Assembly (NCBI RefSeq): GCF_030845195.1
Contig: NZ_CP132543.1
Coordinates: 575,501-639,500, forward strand
Direction: 5' to 3'
DNA length: 64,000 nt
From: Sanyastnella coralliicola
Lineage (GTDB): Bacteria; Bacteroidota; Bacteroidia; Flavobacteriales_D; Sanyastnellaceae
Within the stretch, counting starts at the first letter, position 1. Each line of letters begins with the position of its first letter. Positions 55,400 to 64,000 of the stretch are shown here, one piece after another. The notes beneath the pieces were generated by a model. The model was not told the DNA's origin and made no database searches. It worked only from the letters and a program-made list of their open reading frames with translations. The position numbers and the translations under genes are program-made.

Positions 55400-57337
55400 A
55401 TGAAAGGAATTCAAGGACAAGTGCGAACTGTTGTTCGCGATGTATGGCCAACGATTGAAAGTGGCAGATACGCAATCAAGCGCGTCGTAGGCGAAACCGT
55501 CACTGTTTGGGCCGATGTATTTGCCGATGGACATGACATCGTTCGCGCTGCGATTCAATACAAACATCAGTCTGAGCGCAAATGGCGAGAGGTACCTGCA
55601 AGATTAGATAATGCAGACCGTTGGACTGGAACCTTCACAGTGGAGAAGCAAGGTTGGTATAGCTATCGTGTCGCTGGCTGGGCAGACAGTGCGCTTTATT
55701 GGCAATATGGAATTACCAAGAAAGCGGATGCCGGGGTAGATGTTACTGTAGAATTGATGGAAGGAATCGAGTTTATGTCATTCCTTCAGAAGAAAACGAA
55801 AGGAGAAGAGAAGGCATTTGTCCAAGAATGTAAAAAGGCGTTTTCAGACAAAGAGAATATTGATCATGCCATTTCGCTAGCCAAGAGTGAAAGACTCACG
55901 GCTCTTTTTGAAGCATACCCAAATCGTCCGTTCGTTGCTTATAACGAAGGCGAACTTCGCATTTATGTCGACCGTGAGAAAGCGGCATTCAGCACATGGT
56001 ATGAGTTCTTCCCGCGCAGCGCGGGGAAAAAAGGACACGGAACCTTTAAGGATTGCATTAATCTTCTTCCTCGAATTGAAGAGTTTGGCTTTGATACGGT
56101 GTATTTGCCTCCGGTTCATCCTATCGGAATCACGAACCGCAAAGGAAAGAACAACACAACGACAGCTGAAGCGGGAGACGTAGGTTCATGCTGGGGCATC
56201 GGAGCAAAGGAAGGTGGTCATACCGATTTGCATCCGGAATTGGGCTCACTGAAGGACTTCAAGAAATTGATTAAGGAAGCGAAGAAACGAGGCATCGAGA
56301 TTGCGATGGACTACGCGCTTCAAGCTACACCAGACCATCCTTGGGTGAAATCAAATCCTGAGTGGTTCAAACAACGTCCTGACGGCAGCATTCAATACGC
56401 CGAGAACCCTCCAAAGAAGTACCAAGACATTTACCCAATCTGGTTTGAAACAGAAGATTGGAAGGCGATGTGGCAAGAGTTTCTAGACGTCTTGCTCTTC
56501 TGGATTGATCAAGGAATTAATGTCTTCCGCGTAGACAACCCACACACAAAACCGTTCCGTTTCTGGGAGTGGATTATTGATGAGGTGAAGAAGAAGCACC
56601 CTGATGTATTGTTCCTTTCGGAGGCATTCGCGCGTCCTGCAGTGATGCAAGAACTAGGTCGTTTAGGGTTCACTATGAGCTATACCTACTTCACATGGCG
56701 CAACAGTAAAGAGGAGATCATTGAATACATGAATGAGCTCACTACAGGCGCTACCAGCGAGAGTTTCCGTCCAAACTTCTGGCCGAATACTCCTGACATT
56801 CTACCATTTCCTCTGCAAAATGCCAATGAGCATCAATACGTCACACGTTACTTCTTGGCCGCGACCTTGAGTAGCAACGTAGGTGTCTATGGTCCAGTGT
56901 ATGAATTGATGGTCAACACTGGTCTTCCGGGCAAAGAAGAGTATTTGGATAGCGAGAAGTTCCAGGTATCTCACTGGGATTGGGATATGCGTACGCCTGT
57001 GACGCAAGTGTATACCGTGGTGAATCACGCGCGTAAGGCGCAACGAGCACTTCAGCGTACCAATAACATTCGATTCATCGATGTTGACAACGACCAACTC
57101 CTAGCCTACCTAAAGACAGGTGATGACGGTAGTAAGGTGCTTTGTGTGGTTTCATTAGACGGGCACCATGCACAAGCCGGTCAGGTACGACTAAACCCTG
57201 GTGACATTGGGAAGGAAGGGCACGAAGCCATTGAGCTTCATGATCTCCGAGATGACCACCGCTACACATGGCATGGAGATTCTCATTTTGTCATGCTCGA
57301 GCCAAGTGCTCCTTACCACCTGTTTGTGCTTTCATAA
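55400..57337 (+). CDS. glgE: Alpha-1,4-glucan:maltose-1-phosphate maltosyltransferase
   Basis: 645 residues, GH13 subfamily 3 type. It extends alpha-glucans with maltose 1-phosphate. Seen: N-terminal beta domain to about 120, helical insert, GH13 core with LPPVHPIGITNRKGKNNT, NVFRVDNPHTKPF (nucleophile Asp379), FLSEAFARPA (acid/base Glu408) and NTPDILPF. This set is diagnostic for GlgE. The next gene codes for the kinase that makes its substrate, 9 nt later. Confidence 0.95.
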   Translation: MKGIQGQVRTVVRDVWPTIESGRYAIKRVVGETVTVWADVFADGHDIVRAAIQYKHQSERKWREVPARLDNADRWTGTFTVEKQGWYSYRVAGWADSALYWQYGITKKADAGVDVTVELMEGIEFMSFLQKKTKGEEKAFVQECKKAFSDKENIDHAISLAKSERLTALFEAYPNRPFVAYNEGELRIYVDREKAAFSTWYEFFPRSAGKKGHGTFKDCINLLPRIEEFGFDTVYLPPVHPIGITNRKGKNNTTTAEAGDVGSCWGIGAKEGGHTDLHPELGSLKDFKKLIKEAKKRGIEIAMDYALQATPDHPWVKSNPEWFKQRPDGSIQYAENPPKKYQDIYPIWFETEDWKAMWQEFLDVLLFWIDQGINVFRVDNPHTKPFRFWEWIIDEVKKKHPDVLFLSEAFARPAVMQELGRLGFTMSYTYFTWRNSKEEIIEYMNELTTGATSESFRPNFWPNTPDILPFPLQNANEHQYVTRYFLAATLSSNVGVYGPVYELMVNTGLPGKEEYLDSEKFQVSHWDWDMRTPVTQVYTVVNHARKAQRALQRTNNIRFIDVDNDQLLAYLKTGDDGSKVLCVVSLDGHHAQAGQVRLNPGDIGKEGHEAIELHDLRDDHRYTWHGDSHFVMLEPSAPYHLFVLS

Positions 57338-57346
57338 TTCGGAACG

Positions 57347-58942
57347 ATGATTTGGGATAAGCTAGAAAAGAGTGATCAAGGGTTACAGCAGCTCATCAAT
57401 AAAGAGATCTGTGACTATGTACTTCAATGCCGTTGGTATGGAGGAAAATCTAGTAGGCACAAGACCTTCACTGCTGATCACTTATTGCCTTTGGACGTAG
57501 AAGGCGAGCGCTTCTATTTTCTACTGCTTGAAATCCTCTACGACAAAGGATTCATCCATAACTACCTGCTTCCTATTGGCTTAGTTGATAAGAAGGATGT
57601 TGAGGATGAACGTGCTGTCATCTGCGATTTCCCAGGAACCAAAAAGGTACTCGTAGACGGAATTTATATTGACACTTTCCGAAAAGGACTATTCGAGATG
57701 ATGTCGAAGCAAAAACGTATTCCAGCAGGAAATGGCAGTCATATTGCCATTGAACGAGGGAATGCGCTTCGTCAATACTCAAAGCCAGAAGACTTCACCA
57801 CTAAAGTCTTAAATGCTGAGCAGAGCAATACGACCATCGTTTACAATGACACCTTCTACCTGAAGTTGTACCGTCGTTTGTTCCGTGATAAGAACCCTGA
57901 TATCGAGATGATTCAGTTTTTATCCGAGAACTCATCATTCCGAAATGTTCCCGCGTTTGCCGCGAGCATAATGTGGAGTAGACCCGGTGTGTATGACATC
58001 TCGTTCGGGATGATGCAACTCAAGGTAGAAAATCAAGGTGATGCATGGCCATGGATGCTTCACCAAATGAAGGAGACTTTTGATGCGTTCCATGCTAATG
58101 GAATGAAGGTGGGAGACTTACCAGACGTCAAGCCATTTGTGCGTGTAGAAGAAGAGGAGTTGCCAAGGAAGCTGAATAAGATTTTGCCTGAACAGTTGAT
58201 TCAAGGAGTGATCAAGATGGCACAGCGAACTGCTGAAATGCACATTAATCTCTCCGGAGATCCGATCAATCGACGTTTCCGAAAGAGCACATACAACAGC
58301 GACTATTCGGTGTGGCTGAAGAACCGTTTGATCTATCAATTCGAAGCGAGATACGGACTCCTCGAAGATAACTTTGACAAGCTTACGCCATACGGTCAAG
58401 AGCTTGCCAAGTATTTCCAATCAAAGAAAACGGATCTTCGAAACCATGTGTTTGCTTTTGATGAGGATCGTTTGAGCAGCCAACGCATCCGAATCCATGG
58501 AGACTACCACTTGGGCCAGGTGTTGGTATCAGACGATGACTTTGTTATTCTTGATTTTGAAGGTGAACCAGAGAGTACTATTCACGATCGATGCGTAAAG
58601 CAGAGTCCGTTGAAAGACGTCGCTGGAATGTTCCGTTCATTCCACTATGCGATCTATTCGACGATTTTCGAATTTGATCTCGAGACGGAAAAGAGAAACG
58701 CACTTTTTGATACCGGTGAACGAATCTACCACTGGATCACGAATCTATTCTTGACATACTACCTAGAGGTGGTGTACGATAGCCGCTTGAATCTTGGATA
58801 CAAGGGTGAAGTAGAATACCTCTTGAAATATCACCTCCTCGAAAAAGCCGTTTATGAACTCGGTTATGAATTGAATGCTCGTCCGGCTTGGGCGATTATT
58901 CCGCTTCGAGGAATCTTCACTCAAATGAACCTTGATGACTGA
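57347..58942 (+). CDS. Maltokinase (Mak/Pep2)
   Basis: 531 residues. Phosphorylates maltose to maltose 1-phosphate, the substrate of GlgE. The N-terminal intermediate domain starts QCRWYGGKSSRHKTF, typical for maltokinases. The kinase part has RIHGDYHLGQVLVS (His384, Asp386) and VILDFEGEPE. It is not fused to trehalose synthase, as Pep2 often is. glgB begins inside its end (ATGACTGA overlap). Confidence 0.93.
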   Translation: MIWDKLEKSDQGLQQLINKEICDYVLQCRWYGGKSSRHKTFTADHLLPLDVEGERFYFLLLEILYDKGFIHNYLLPIGLVDKKDVEDERAVICDFPGTKKVLVDGIYIDTFRKGLFEMMSKQKRIPAGNGSHIAIERGNALRQYSKPEDFTTKVLNAEQSNTTIVYNDTFYLKLYRRLFRDKNPDIEMIQFLSENSSFRNVPAFAASIMWSRPGVYDISFGMMQLKVENQGDAWPWMLHQMKETFDAFHANGMKVGDLPDVKPFVRVEEEELPRKLNKILPEQLIQGVIKMAQRTAEMHINLSGDPINRRFRKSTYNSDYSVWLKNRLIYQFEARYGLLEDNFDKLTPYGQELAKYFQSKKTDLRNHVFAFDEDRLSSQRIRIHGDYHLGQVLVSDDDFVILDFEGEPESTIHDRCVKQSPLKDVAGMFRSFHYAIYSTIFEFDLETEKRNALFDTGERIYHWITNLFLTYYLEVVYDSRLNLGYKGEVEYLLKYHLLEKAVYELGYELNARPAWAIIPLRGIFTQMNLDD

Positions 58943-60860
58943 GCAATCAATGACTATTGTCCACAGCCTTCTGACTGAGTTTGATATCGAGCTCTTCCGA
59001 GCAGGAAAGCACTTTCGACTCTATGAAAAACTGGGGTCTCACCCCTTGACATTAGACGGCGTAGAAGGAACCTACTTCGCCGTTTGGGCTCCGGGAGCAA
59101 CGAAAGTGAGTGTTATCGGAGACTTTAACGCTTGGAACAACGAAGCAAACCCTTTGAATGTGCGATGGGACAGCTCAGGAATCTGGGAAGGTTTCATCCC
59201 TGGCGCTGCCCATGGTCAGCGCTACAAGTATGCGATCAGTTCTGACCATGGGAAAGGATACTTTGAGAAGGGTGATCCTTACGCCCGCCTTTGGGAAAAT
59301 CCTCCAAATACAGCTTCGATCATTTGGGATCAAGAGTATGAGTGGAAAGATGCTTCTTGGATGAAAGAGCGTCATCAGCATAACAGCCTGGAGAGCCCGA
59401 TGACTGTTTATGAAATGCATGCAGGCAGCTGGCGCTGGAATGCTGATGAAGATCGACCGTTGACTTGGCGAGAGATGGCTGAACAGCTACCTCCCTACAT
59501 TAAGGAATTAGGTTTCACTCACGTGGAATTTATGCCTGTGATGGAGTATCCTTTTGATCCAAGTTGGGGTTATCAACTGGTTGGATACTTTGCACCTACA
59601 TCGCGCTTTGGTTCTCCAGAAGATTTCAAATTCCTCGTAGATACCCTGCACAAAGAAGGTATCGGAGTTATCCTTGATTGGGTGCCTTCGCATTTCCCTT
59701 CAGATGATCATGGATTGGCTTTGTTTGATGGTTCTGCAGTGTATGAACACCCTGATCCGCGCAAAGGCTATCACCCCGATTGGAAGAGTATGATCTTCAA
59801 TTACGGAAGGGCAGAGGTGAGATCTTTCTTGATCAGCAATGCCTTGTTTTGGCTCGATCAATTCCATGCGGATGGGCTTCGTGTTGATGCCGTAGCAAGT
59901 ATGCTCTACCTCGATTACTCTCGTGAAGATGGTGAGTGGATTCCAAATGAATACGGAGGGAGAGAGAACTTGGATGCCATCCAGTTCATGAAAGACTTGA
60001 ATGTTGCCGTTTATGGCAATTATCCTGATGTACAGACCATTGCAGAAGAGTCGACGGCTTTTCCAGGTGTAACTCGTCCTGTAGACCAGGGCGGACTTGG
60101 GTTTGGATTGAAATGGATGATGGGTTGGATGCATGATAGCTTGGAGTATTTCTCCAGAGATCCTATTCATAGGACACATCACCACAACGAGATCAGCCAA
60201 AGCTTAACCTATGCCTTCAGCGAGAATTACATGCTCCCAATCAGTCATGATGAGGTGGTTTACGGTAAGAAGAGCATGCTCGACAAAATGCCAGGAGATT
60301 CATGGCAAAAGCGCGCAAACCTCCGCGTTTTCTGGGCCTTGATGTATGGTCATCCTGGTAGCAAGTTGGTCTTCATGGGCAGTGAATTTGGGCAATGGGA
60401 AGAATGGAATTTCGGGAAGAGTCTTGATTGGCACCTGACCGAATATGACGATCACAAAGGAATTCAGCGTACGCTAAGCCGATTGAATGAAATCTATCGA
60501 TCAAACGCTGCGCTGTACGGAAAAGCATATGATCCTGAGGGGTACGAGTGGATAGATTGGAACGACAATGAAAACTCCGTGATATCCTTTATCAGAACCG
60601 ATAAGCAAGGAAAGGCTGTTGTCGTTGTTGCAAGCTTAACTCCGGTAGTAAGGGAACGTTACCGTCTGGGGGTTCCTTCGAATAGCACCTTAAAGCTTCT
60701 ATTGAATACAGACGACAAAGAGTTTGGAGGAAGCGGTTATGAAGTGGCCGAAACTTTCCAAAGTGAAGAGACAGGTTGGCATGGAAGACCACACAGTGTG
60801 TTGATCGATCTTCCGCCGTTGGCGTGTCTATTTTTTGAATTAGAAATGAACGAAGAATAA
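58935..60860 (+). CDS. glgB: 1,4-alpha-glucan branching enzyme
   Basis: 641 residues from ATG 58935; a TTG at 58932 is also in frame. Makes alpha-1,6 branches. CBM48 domain about 28-125 (GTYFAVWAPGATKVSVIGDF), GH13 domain with LRVDAVASMLY (Asp318) and TIAEESTAFPGVTRP (Glu371), and MPISHDEVVYGKKSML-like segment. The start overlaps the maltokinase stop by 8 nt. The GH31 gene starts 1 nt after its stop. Confidence 0.96.
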   Translation: MTEQSMTIVHSLLTEFDIELFRAGKHFRLYEKLGSHPLTLDGVEGTYFAVWAPGATKVSVIGDFNAWNNEANPLNVRWDSSGIWEGFIPGAAHGQRYKYAISSDHGKGYFEKGDPYARLWENPPNTASIIWDQEYEWKDASWMKERHQHNSLESPMTVYEMHAGSWRWNADEDRPLTWREMAEQLPPYIKELGFTHVEFMPVMEYPFDPSWGYQLVGYFAPTSRFGSPEDFKFLVDTLHKEGIGVILDWVPSHFPSDDHGLALFDGSAVYEHPDPRKGYHPDWKSMIFNYGRAEVRSFLISNALFWLDQFHADGLRVDAVASMLYLDYSREDGEWIPNEYGGRENLDAIQFMKDLNVAVYGNYPDVQTIAEESTAFPGVTRPVDQGGLGFGLKWMMGWMHDSLEYFSRDPIHRTHHHNEISQSLTYAFSENYMLPISHDEVVYGKKSMLDKMPGDSWQKRANLRVFWALMYGHPGSKLVFMGSEFGQWEEWNFGKSLDWHLTEYDDHKGIQRTLSRLNEIYRSNAALYGKAYDPEGYEWIDWNDNENSVISFIRTDKQGKAVVVVASLTPVVRERYRLGVPSNSTLKLLLNTDDKEFGGSGYEVAETFQSEETGWHGRPHSVLIDLPPLACLFFELEMNEE

Positions 60861-60861
60861 T

Positions 60862-63279
60862 ATGAATGCTGAGGAATTTTACGCGCCCGTAAGGCCGAAA
60901 GAACAGAAAGAATTTTTTCCTGGAGACATTACCTCAGTGAATCGAGATGGTTCTTCCATCTTGATCCAAAGTAATAATGGAGTACAACTAAAAATCACCG
61001 TTGAGACTGATTATATCATTCGTTGCCGTTACGCAACAGATGGCTTCTTTCAACCTGATTTTTCATACGCTACCTACAAAGGTTTTGAAGGAGGATATAC
61101 GCTCCTTGAGGTTGAGGAAATGGAAGATTGCTGGCAAATTAGAACGTCGGCAGTCAAGATTTGTGCTAAGAAGCGCAACATGAAACTCATTTTCTCAGAC
61201 GCGAAAGCGGGTAAAGAAATTAACCGTGACGAAAAGGGATTCCATTGGGAAGAACACCCGAGTTACGGAGGGAATATCGTGATGATGAGCAAGGTGGTGC
61301 AGCAAGGTGAGCACTACTACGGGCTAGGAGACAAAGCCATGCAAATGAACTTGCGTGGTAAGCGAGTGAAGAACTGGGGAACGGATGAATACGGATATGG
61401 AAAAGAACGTGACCCGCTCTACAAGAACATTCCGTTTTATACTGCCATCCACAACGGACTGTCTTACGGGATCTTCTTTGATAACTCCTTCAAGTCATTC
61501 TTTGATTTTGCTAGTGAACGTCAAAGCACGTGTAGCTTTTGGTCTCATGGTGGAGAAATGAATTACTACTTCATCTATGGGCCTAAGCCACTAGAAGTTG
61601 TAGAACGCTACGCGAATTTGACAGGGAAACCTGAGCTCCCACCATTGTGGGCGCTCGGCTTCCATCAGTGTAAATGGAGTTACTATCCAGAGTCCACAGT
61701 ACGCGAAATCTGTTCAGGATTCCGTGAGCGACAGATTCCATGTGATGCAATTTACCTCGACATCGACTATATGGATGGTTACCGCTGTTTTACTTGGGAC
61801 CCAGAGCGTTTTCCGGAACCAACCAAAATGGTTAGTGAACTCTTAGAAGACGGGTTCAAAACAGTAGCCATCATTGATCCAGGAATCAAGATTGATCCGG
61901 AATATGAAGTGTTCCGAGAAGGGTTTGAGAATGGATACTTCTGCAAACGCGCAGATGGGGATATGATGAAAGGAAAAGTGTGGCCAGGAGAATGCTACTT
62001 CGTTGACTTCACTAATCCTAAGGCACGCGACTGGTGGGCAGGACTCTTCAAGGGGCTGATTGCCGAGAACGGAATTCGTGGGATTTGGAACGACATGAAC
62101 GAACCGGCCATTTTCGATGTAGAAAGCAAGACATTCCCACCAGATGTGCGACATGACTACGATGGTCATCCTTGTAGTCACCGTAAAGCACACAACGTTT
62201 ATGGAATGCAAATGGCTCGAGCTACCTTCCATGGTGTGAAGGAAAATGGTCGTCCTAACAGACCGTTTGTGATCACACGTTCTATGTACAGCGGTGCACA
62301 GCGCTATTCTGCAACATGGACTGGAGATAACATCGCCACTTGGGAACACCTTTGGTTAGCAAATATCCAATGCCAACGATTAGCGATTAGTGGTCAGTCT
62401 TTGGTGGGATCTGATATTGGTGGATTTACCGAGCATCCGGGCAGTGAGCTCTTTGCGCGTTGGATCCAACTGGGAGTATTCCACCCGATGATGCGTGTGC
62501 ATAGTTCTGGTGACCACGGGGAGCAAGAACCATGGTCATTTAGTGATGAGACTACGGATATCTCACGCAAGTTTATTGAACTGCGTTACGAGCTCTTACC
62601 GTACTTGTACACTACATTCTGGCAGAATACGCGCTCAGGAATTCCAATGCTTCGTCCATTAGCTTTCTTGGATGCTAGTGATCAGAACGCGTTACATCGA
62701 AATGAAGAATTCCTCTATGGTGATCACATTTTGGCTTGTCCGATCGTGGAACCAGGAGCAACCCATCGTTTTATGTACTTGCCGGAAGGTAGATGGTATC
62801 AGTACTTCCACAATACAGTGCATAAAGGAGGTCGTGAGATCCAAGTGCAAGCCCCGCTTGATGAAATGCCAATCTTCGTGCGCGCAGGAGCGATTATTCC
62901 GATGTATCCGGTGATGCAGTATGTAGGCGAAAAGCCGGTGGAGACGCTTCGCTTACGCACCTACTTTGATACTTCGAAAACGCGCAGCGAACTCTACGAA
63001 GATGCTGGCGATGGATATGAGTACAAGAAGGGCAAGATGAACGTGAAGACCTTCACTCAGAACAGCTCACCGGAGCGTCTGACGATTCATCAGCACGTTT
63101 CAGGAAAATTCAAGACAACATACCAGGAGTATCAATTAGAGCTCATTGGACTTCCATTTGAACCGAAGACTTTGAAGATCGATGATTACGAAGTGGCTGC
63201 GAAGTTTGAGAAGCAAGCAGACGGCAGCTACCACGTGATTGTTGGACATGAATTTGCATCGATCAAGATCTCAGGATAA
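60862..63279 (+). CDS. GH31 alpha-glucosidase
   Basis: 805 residues, no signal peptide, so cytoplasmic. GH31 core: LPPLWALGFHQCKWSYYPES, DAIYLDIDYMDGYRCFTWD, the nucleophile Asp411 in GIWNDMNEPAIFD, then TGDNIATWEHL and GSDIGGF. The N-terminal beta-sandwich covers the first 240 residues. The position as fourth gene of the glgE operon suggests that it supplies maltose or trims the glucan, where trehalose synthase would stand in actinobacterial clusters. A terminator follows. Confidence 0.94.
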   Translation: MNAEEFYAPVRPKEQKEFFPGDITSVNRDGSSILIQSNNGVQLKITVETDYIIRCRYATDGFFQPDFSYATYKGFEGGYTLLEVEEMEDCWQIRTSAVKICAKKRNMKLIFSDAKAGKEINRDEKGFHWEEHPSYGGNIVMMSKVVQQGEHYYGLGDKAMQMNLRGKRVKNWGTDEYGYGKERDPLYKNIPFYTAIHNGLSYGIFFDNSFKSFFDFASERQSTCSFWSHGGEMNYYFIYGPKPLEVVERYANLTGKPELPPLWALGFHQCKWSYYPESTVREICSGFRERQIPCDAIYLDIDYMDGYRCFTWDPERFPEPTKMVSELLEDGFKTVAIIDPGIKIDPEYEVFREGFENGYFCKRADGDMMKGKVWPGECYFVDFTNPKARDWWAGLFKGLIAENGIRGIWNDMNEPAIFDVESKTFPPDVRHDYDGHPCSHRKAHNVYGMQMARATFHGVKENGRPNRPFVITRSMYSGAQRYSATWTGDNIATWEHLWLANIQCQRLAISGQSLVGSDIGGFTEHPGSELFARWIQLGVFHPMMRVHSSGDHGEQEPWSFSDETTDISRKFIELRYELLPYLYTTFWQNTRSGIPMLRPLAFLDASDQNALHRNEEFLYGDHILACPIVEPGATHRFMYLPEGRWYQYFHNTVHKGGREIQVQAPLDEMPIFVRAGAIIPMYPVMQYVGEKPVETLRLRTYFDTSKTRSELYEDAGDGYEYKKGKMNVKTFTQNSSPERLTIHQHVSGKFKTTYQEYQLELIGLPFEPKTLKIDDYEVAAKFEKQADGSYHVIVGHEFASIKISG

Positions 63280-63298
63280 GGATCGGGTACAACTAAGA

Positions 63299-63334
63299 AG
63301 GCCATCTCATTCGTAAGGAAGAGGTGGCTTTTTT
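63299..63334 (+). terminator. Terminator of the glgE operon
   Basis: GCCATCTC (63301-63308) pairs with GAGGTGGC (63321-63328), one T-G pair, followed by six T (63329-63334). The last bases overlap the stop codon of the convergent kinase gene at 63333. Confidence 0.85.
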
Positions 63335-64000
63335 ATTTGAAATCGGGATATGCTCCTCTGATCATTTGCTCTGTTTCGTCGAGCGATTTGAAGACCTCGA
63401 ATGTTGGTCCTTGTGTACGCTGGGCACCCAATGCGTTGGCGTACATAGCTGCCATGATGAAATTGTCTCCTCCGTCCTTCAGTCCATATGCAAGACCTCC
63501 GGCAAAAGAGTCTCCGCAACCTGTCGTATCAACGACGTTTTCCATGTAAATGGAAGGGACAAAGTCTTCTTTGAGTTGGCCGTGTTCCTTAGTAAAAACC
63601 TTACAGCCGCTTGAGTCCGTGGTAACGATGACTGATTTTGGTCCTCGATCGAGCACGTAGTCAGCCATAGGGGCGAGGTGCTTTTGATCTAGATCATCCA
63701 GAACGTCAGTGAGTTCGCTTTCATCGTACTCATGTTTGTACCAAGTGCACCAAGACTCTTCAAGGTTCATTTTTAGCACATCGATGTAGGGAATCCATAG
63801 GTCTCGTTCTACCCAGAACTTTTTGTGTCGGTCACCCCCAATGGTCATGGTGTGTGTTGGTCCGTGAGCATCAAAAATGATTGTTCCTTGACTGTGCTCT
63901 TTCAGGTATTTGAGTGTATCCAAGGTGATTTCATGATCTGTAATAGGCACAAACACGAAGGCGTCGCAATCTAGGTACGGAGCCATGTCTTTGGGCGTAA
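63333..64000 (-). CDS. PfkB-family carbohydrate kinase, C-terminal part (5' end outside window)
   Basis: About 222 codons visible; the frame is open to the window edge and the first Met at 63986 is internal. Ribokinase/adenosine-kinase fold: VFVPITDHEITLDTLKYLKE, SVIVTTDSSGCKVF, and the anion hole with catalytic Asp DTTGCGDSFAGGLAYG. GCGD replaces the usual GAGD, which other members also show. The acceptor sugar or nucleoside cannot be named. Convergent with the glgE operon. Confidence 0.92.
   Translation of the reverse strand, partial: TPKDMAPYLDCDAFVFVPITDHEITLDTLKYLKEHSQGTIIFDAHGPTHTMTIGGDRHKKFWVERDLWIPYIDVLKMNLEESWCTWYKHEYDESELTDVLDDLDQKHLAPMADYVLDRGPKSVIVTTDSSGCKVFTKEHGQLKEDFVPSIYMENVVDTTGCGDSFAGGLAYGLKDGGDNFIMAAMYANALGAQRTQGPTFEVFKSLDETEQMIRGAYPDFK

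Overview
The window comes from a member of the Bacteroidetes, most likely a marine Flavobacteriales relative of the Cryomorphaceae/Schleiferiaceae type. The evidence is the gene order rpsU-xerC-hpf-tRNAs-tuf-tRNA(Trp)-secE-nusG-rplKAJL-rpoBC, promoters of the Bacteroidetes TTG...TAnnTTTG type, the absence of Shine-Dalgarno sequences, a type IX secretion (T9SS) sorting domain, and DUF1800/DUF1501 partners. I name no species.

Layout. 1-15.6 kb is the translation/transcription core: the end of an acyl-CoA dehydrogenase gene, rpsU, xerC, hpf, four tRNAs, tuf, tRNA-Trp, secE, nusG, four ribosomal protein genes, rpoB and rpoC. 15.6-45.1 kb is a looser accessory region in which almost every intergenic gap holds mosaic short-repeat islands. 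Its genes include secreted or lipoprotein unknowns, a four-helix-bundle (IVP-type) gene, an HxlR/DJ-1/OsmC stress group, a metallo-hydrolase, an HTH/coiled-coil protein, two overlapping fatty acid desaturases, carbonic anhydrase, a HAD hydrolase, a 1024-residue secreted protein with a dockerin-like end, a DUF1800-DUF1501-T9SS operon and an IS3-family element. 45.1-64 kb is compact again: guaA-LysM-hemF, maf, a PAS histidine kinase with its receiver, mnmH-selD (selenouridine in tRNA), the glgE-maltokinase-glgB-GH31 operon of alpha-glucan metabolism, and a PfkB-type kinase cut by the window edge.

The most unusual content is the repeat system at 15.6-45.1 kb. Many different units (gccggac, ccgtcca, cgaacca, cgtacca, caatccg, cgcctaa, aataatg) share a period of 7 nt; a second set (ggcgaaat, aggctaaa) has a period of 8. 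Several arrays switch from one heptamer to another without losing the 7-nt phase. The modules recur in a fixed order in both orientations, with short palindromes (ccgcc-tgc-ggcgg type) between them. They reach into genes: a HAD gene takes its last codons and stop from heptads, a GNAT gene takes its start codon from a 26-bp repeat, a four-helix-bundle gene sits between perfect 28-bp inverted repeats, and an IS3 element has landed inside one array.

A second theme is promoter placement. At several genes (maf, guaA, mnmH and the 1024-residue secreted protein) a -7 box of TAnnTTTG/TAnnTTCG type ends only 4-5 nt before the ATG, which predicts leaderless or nearly leaderless mRNAs. All family names rest on motifs read by eye; no database search was run.
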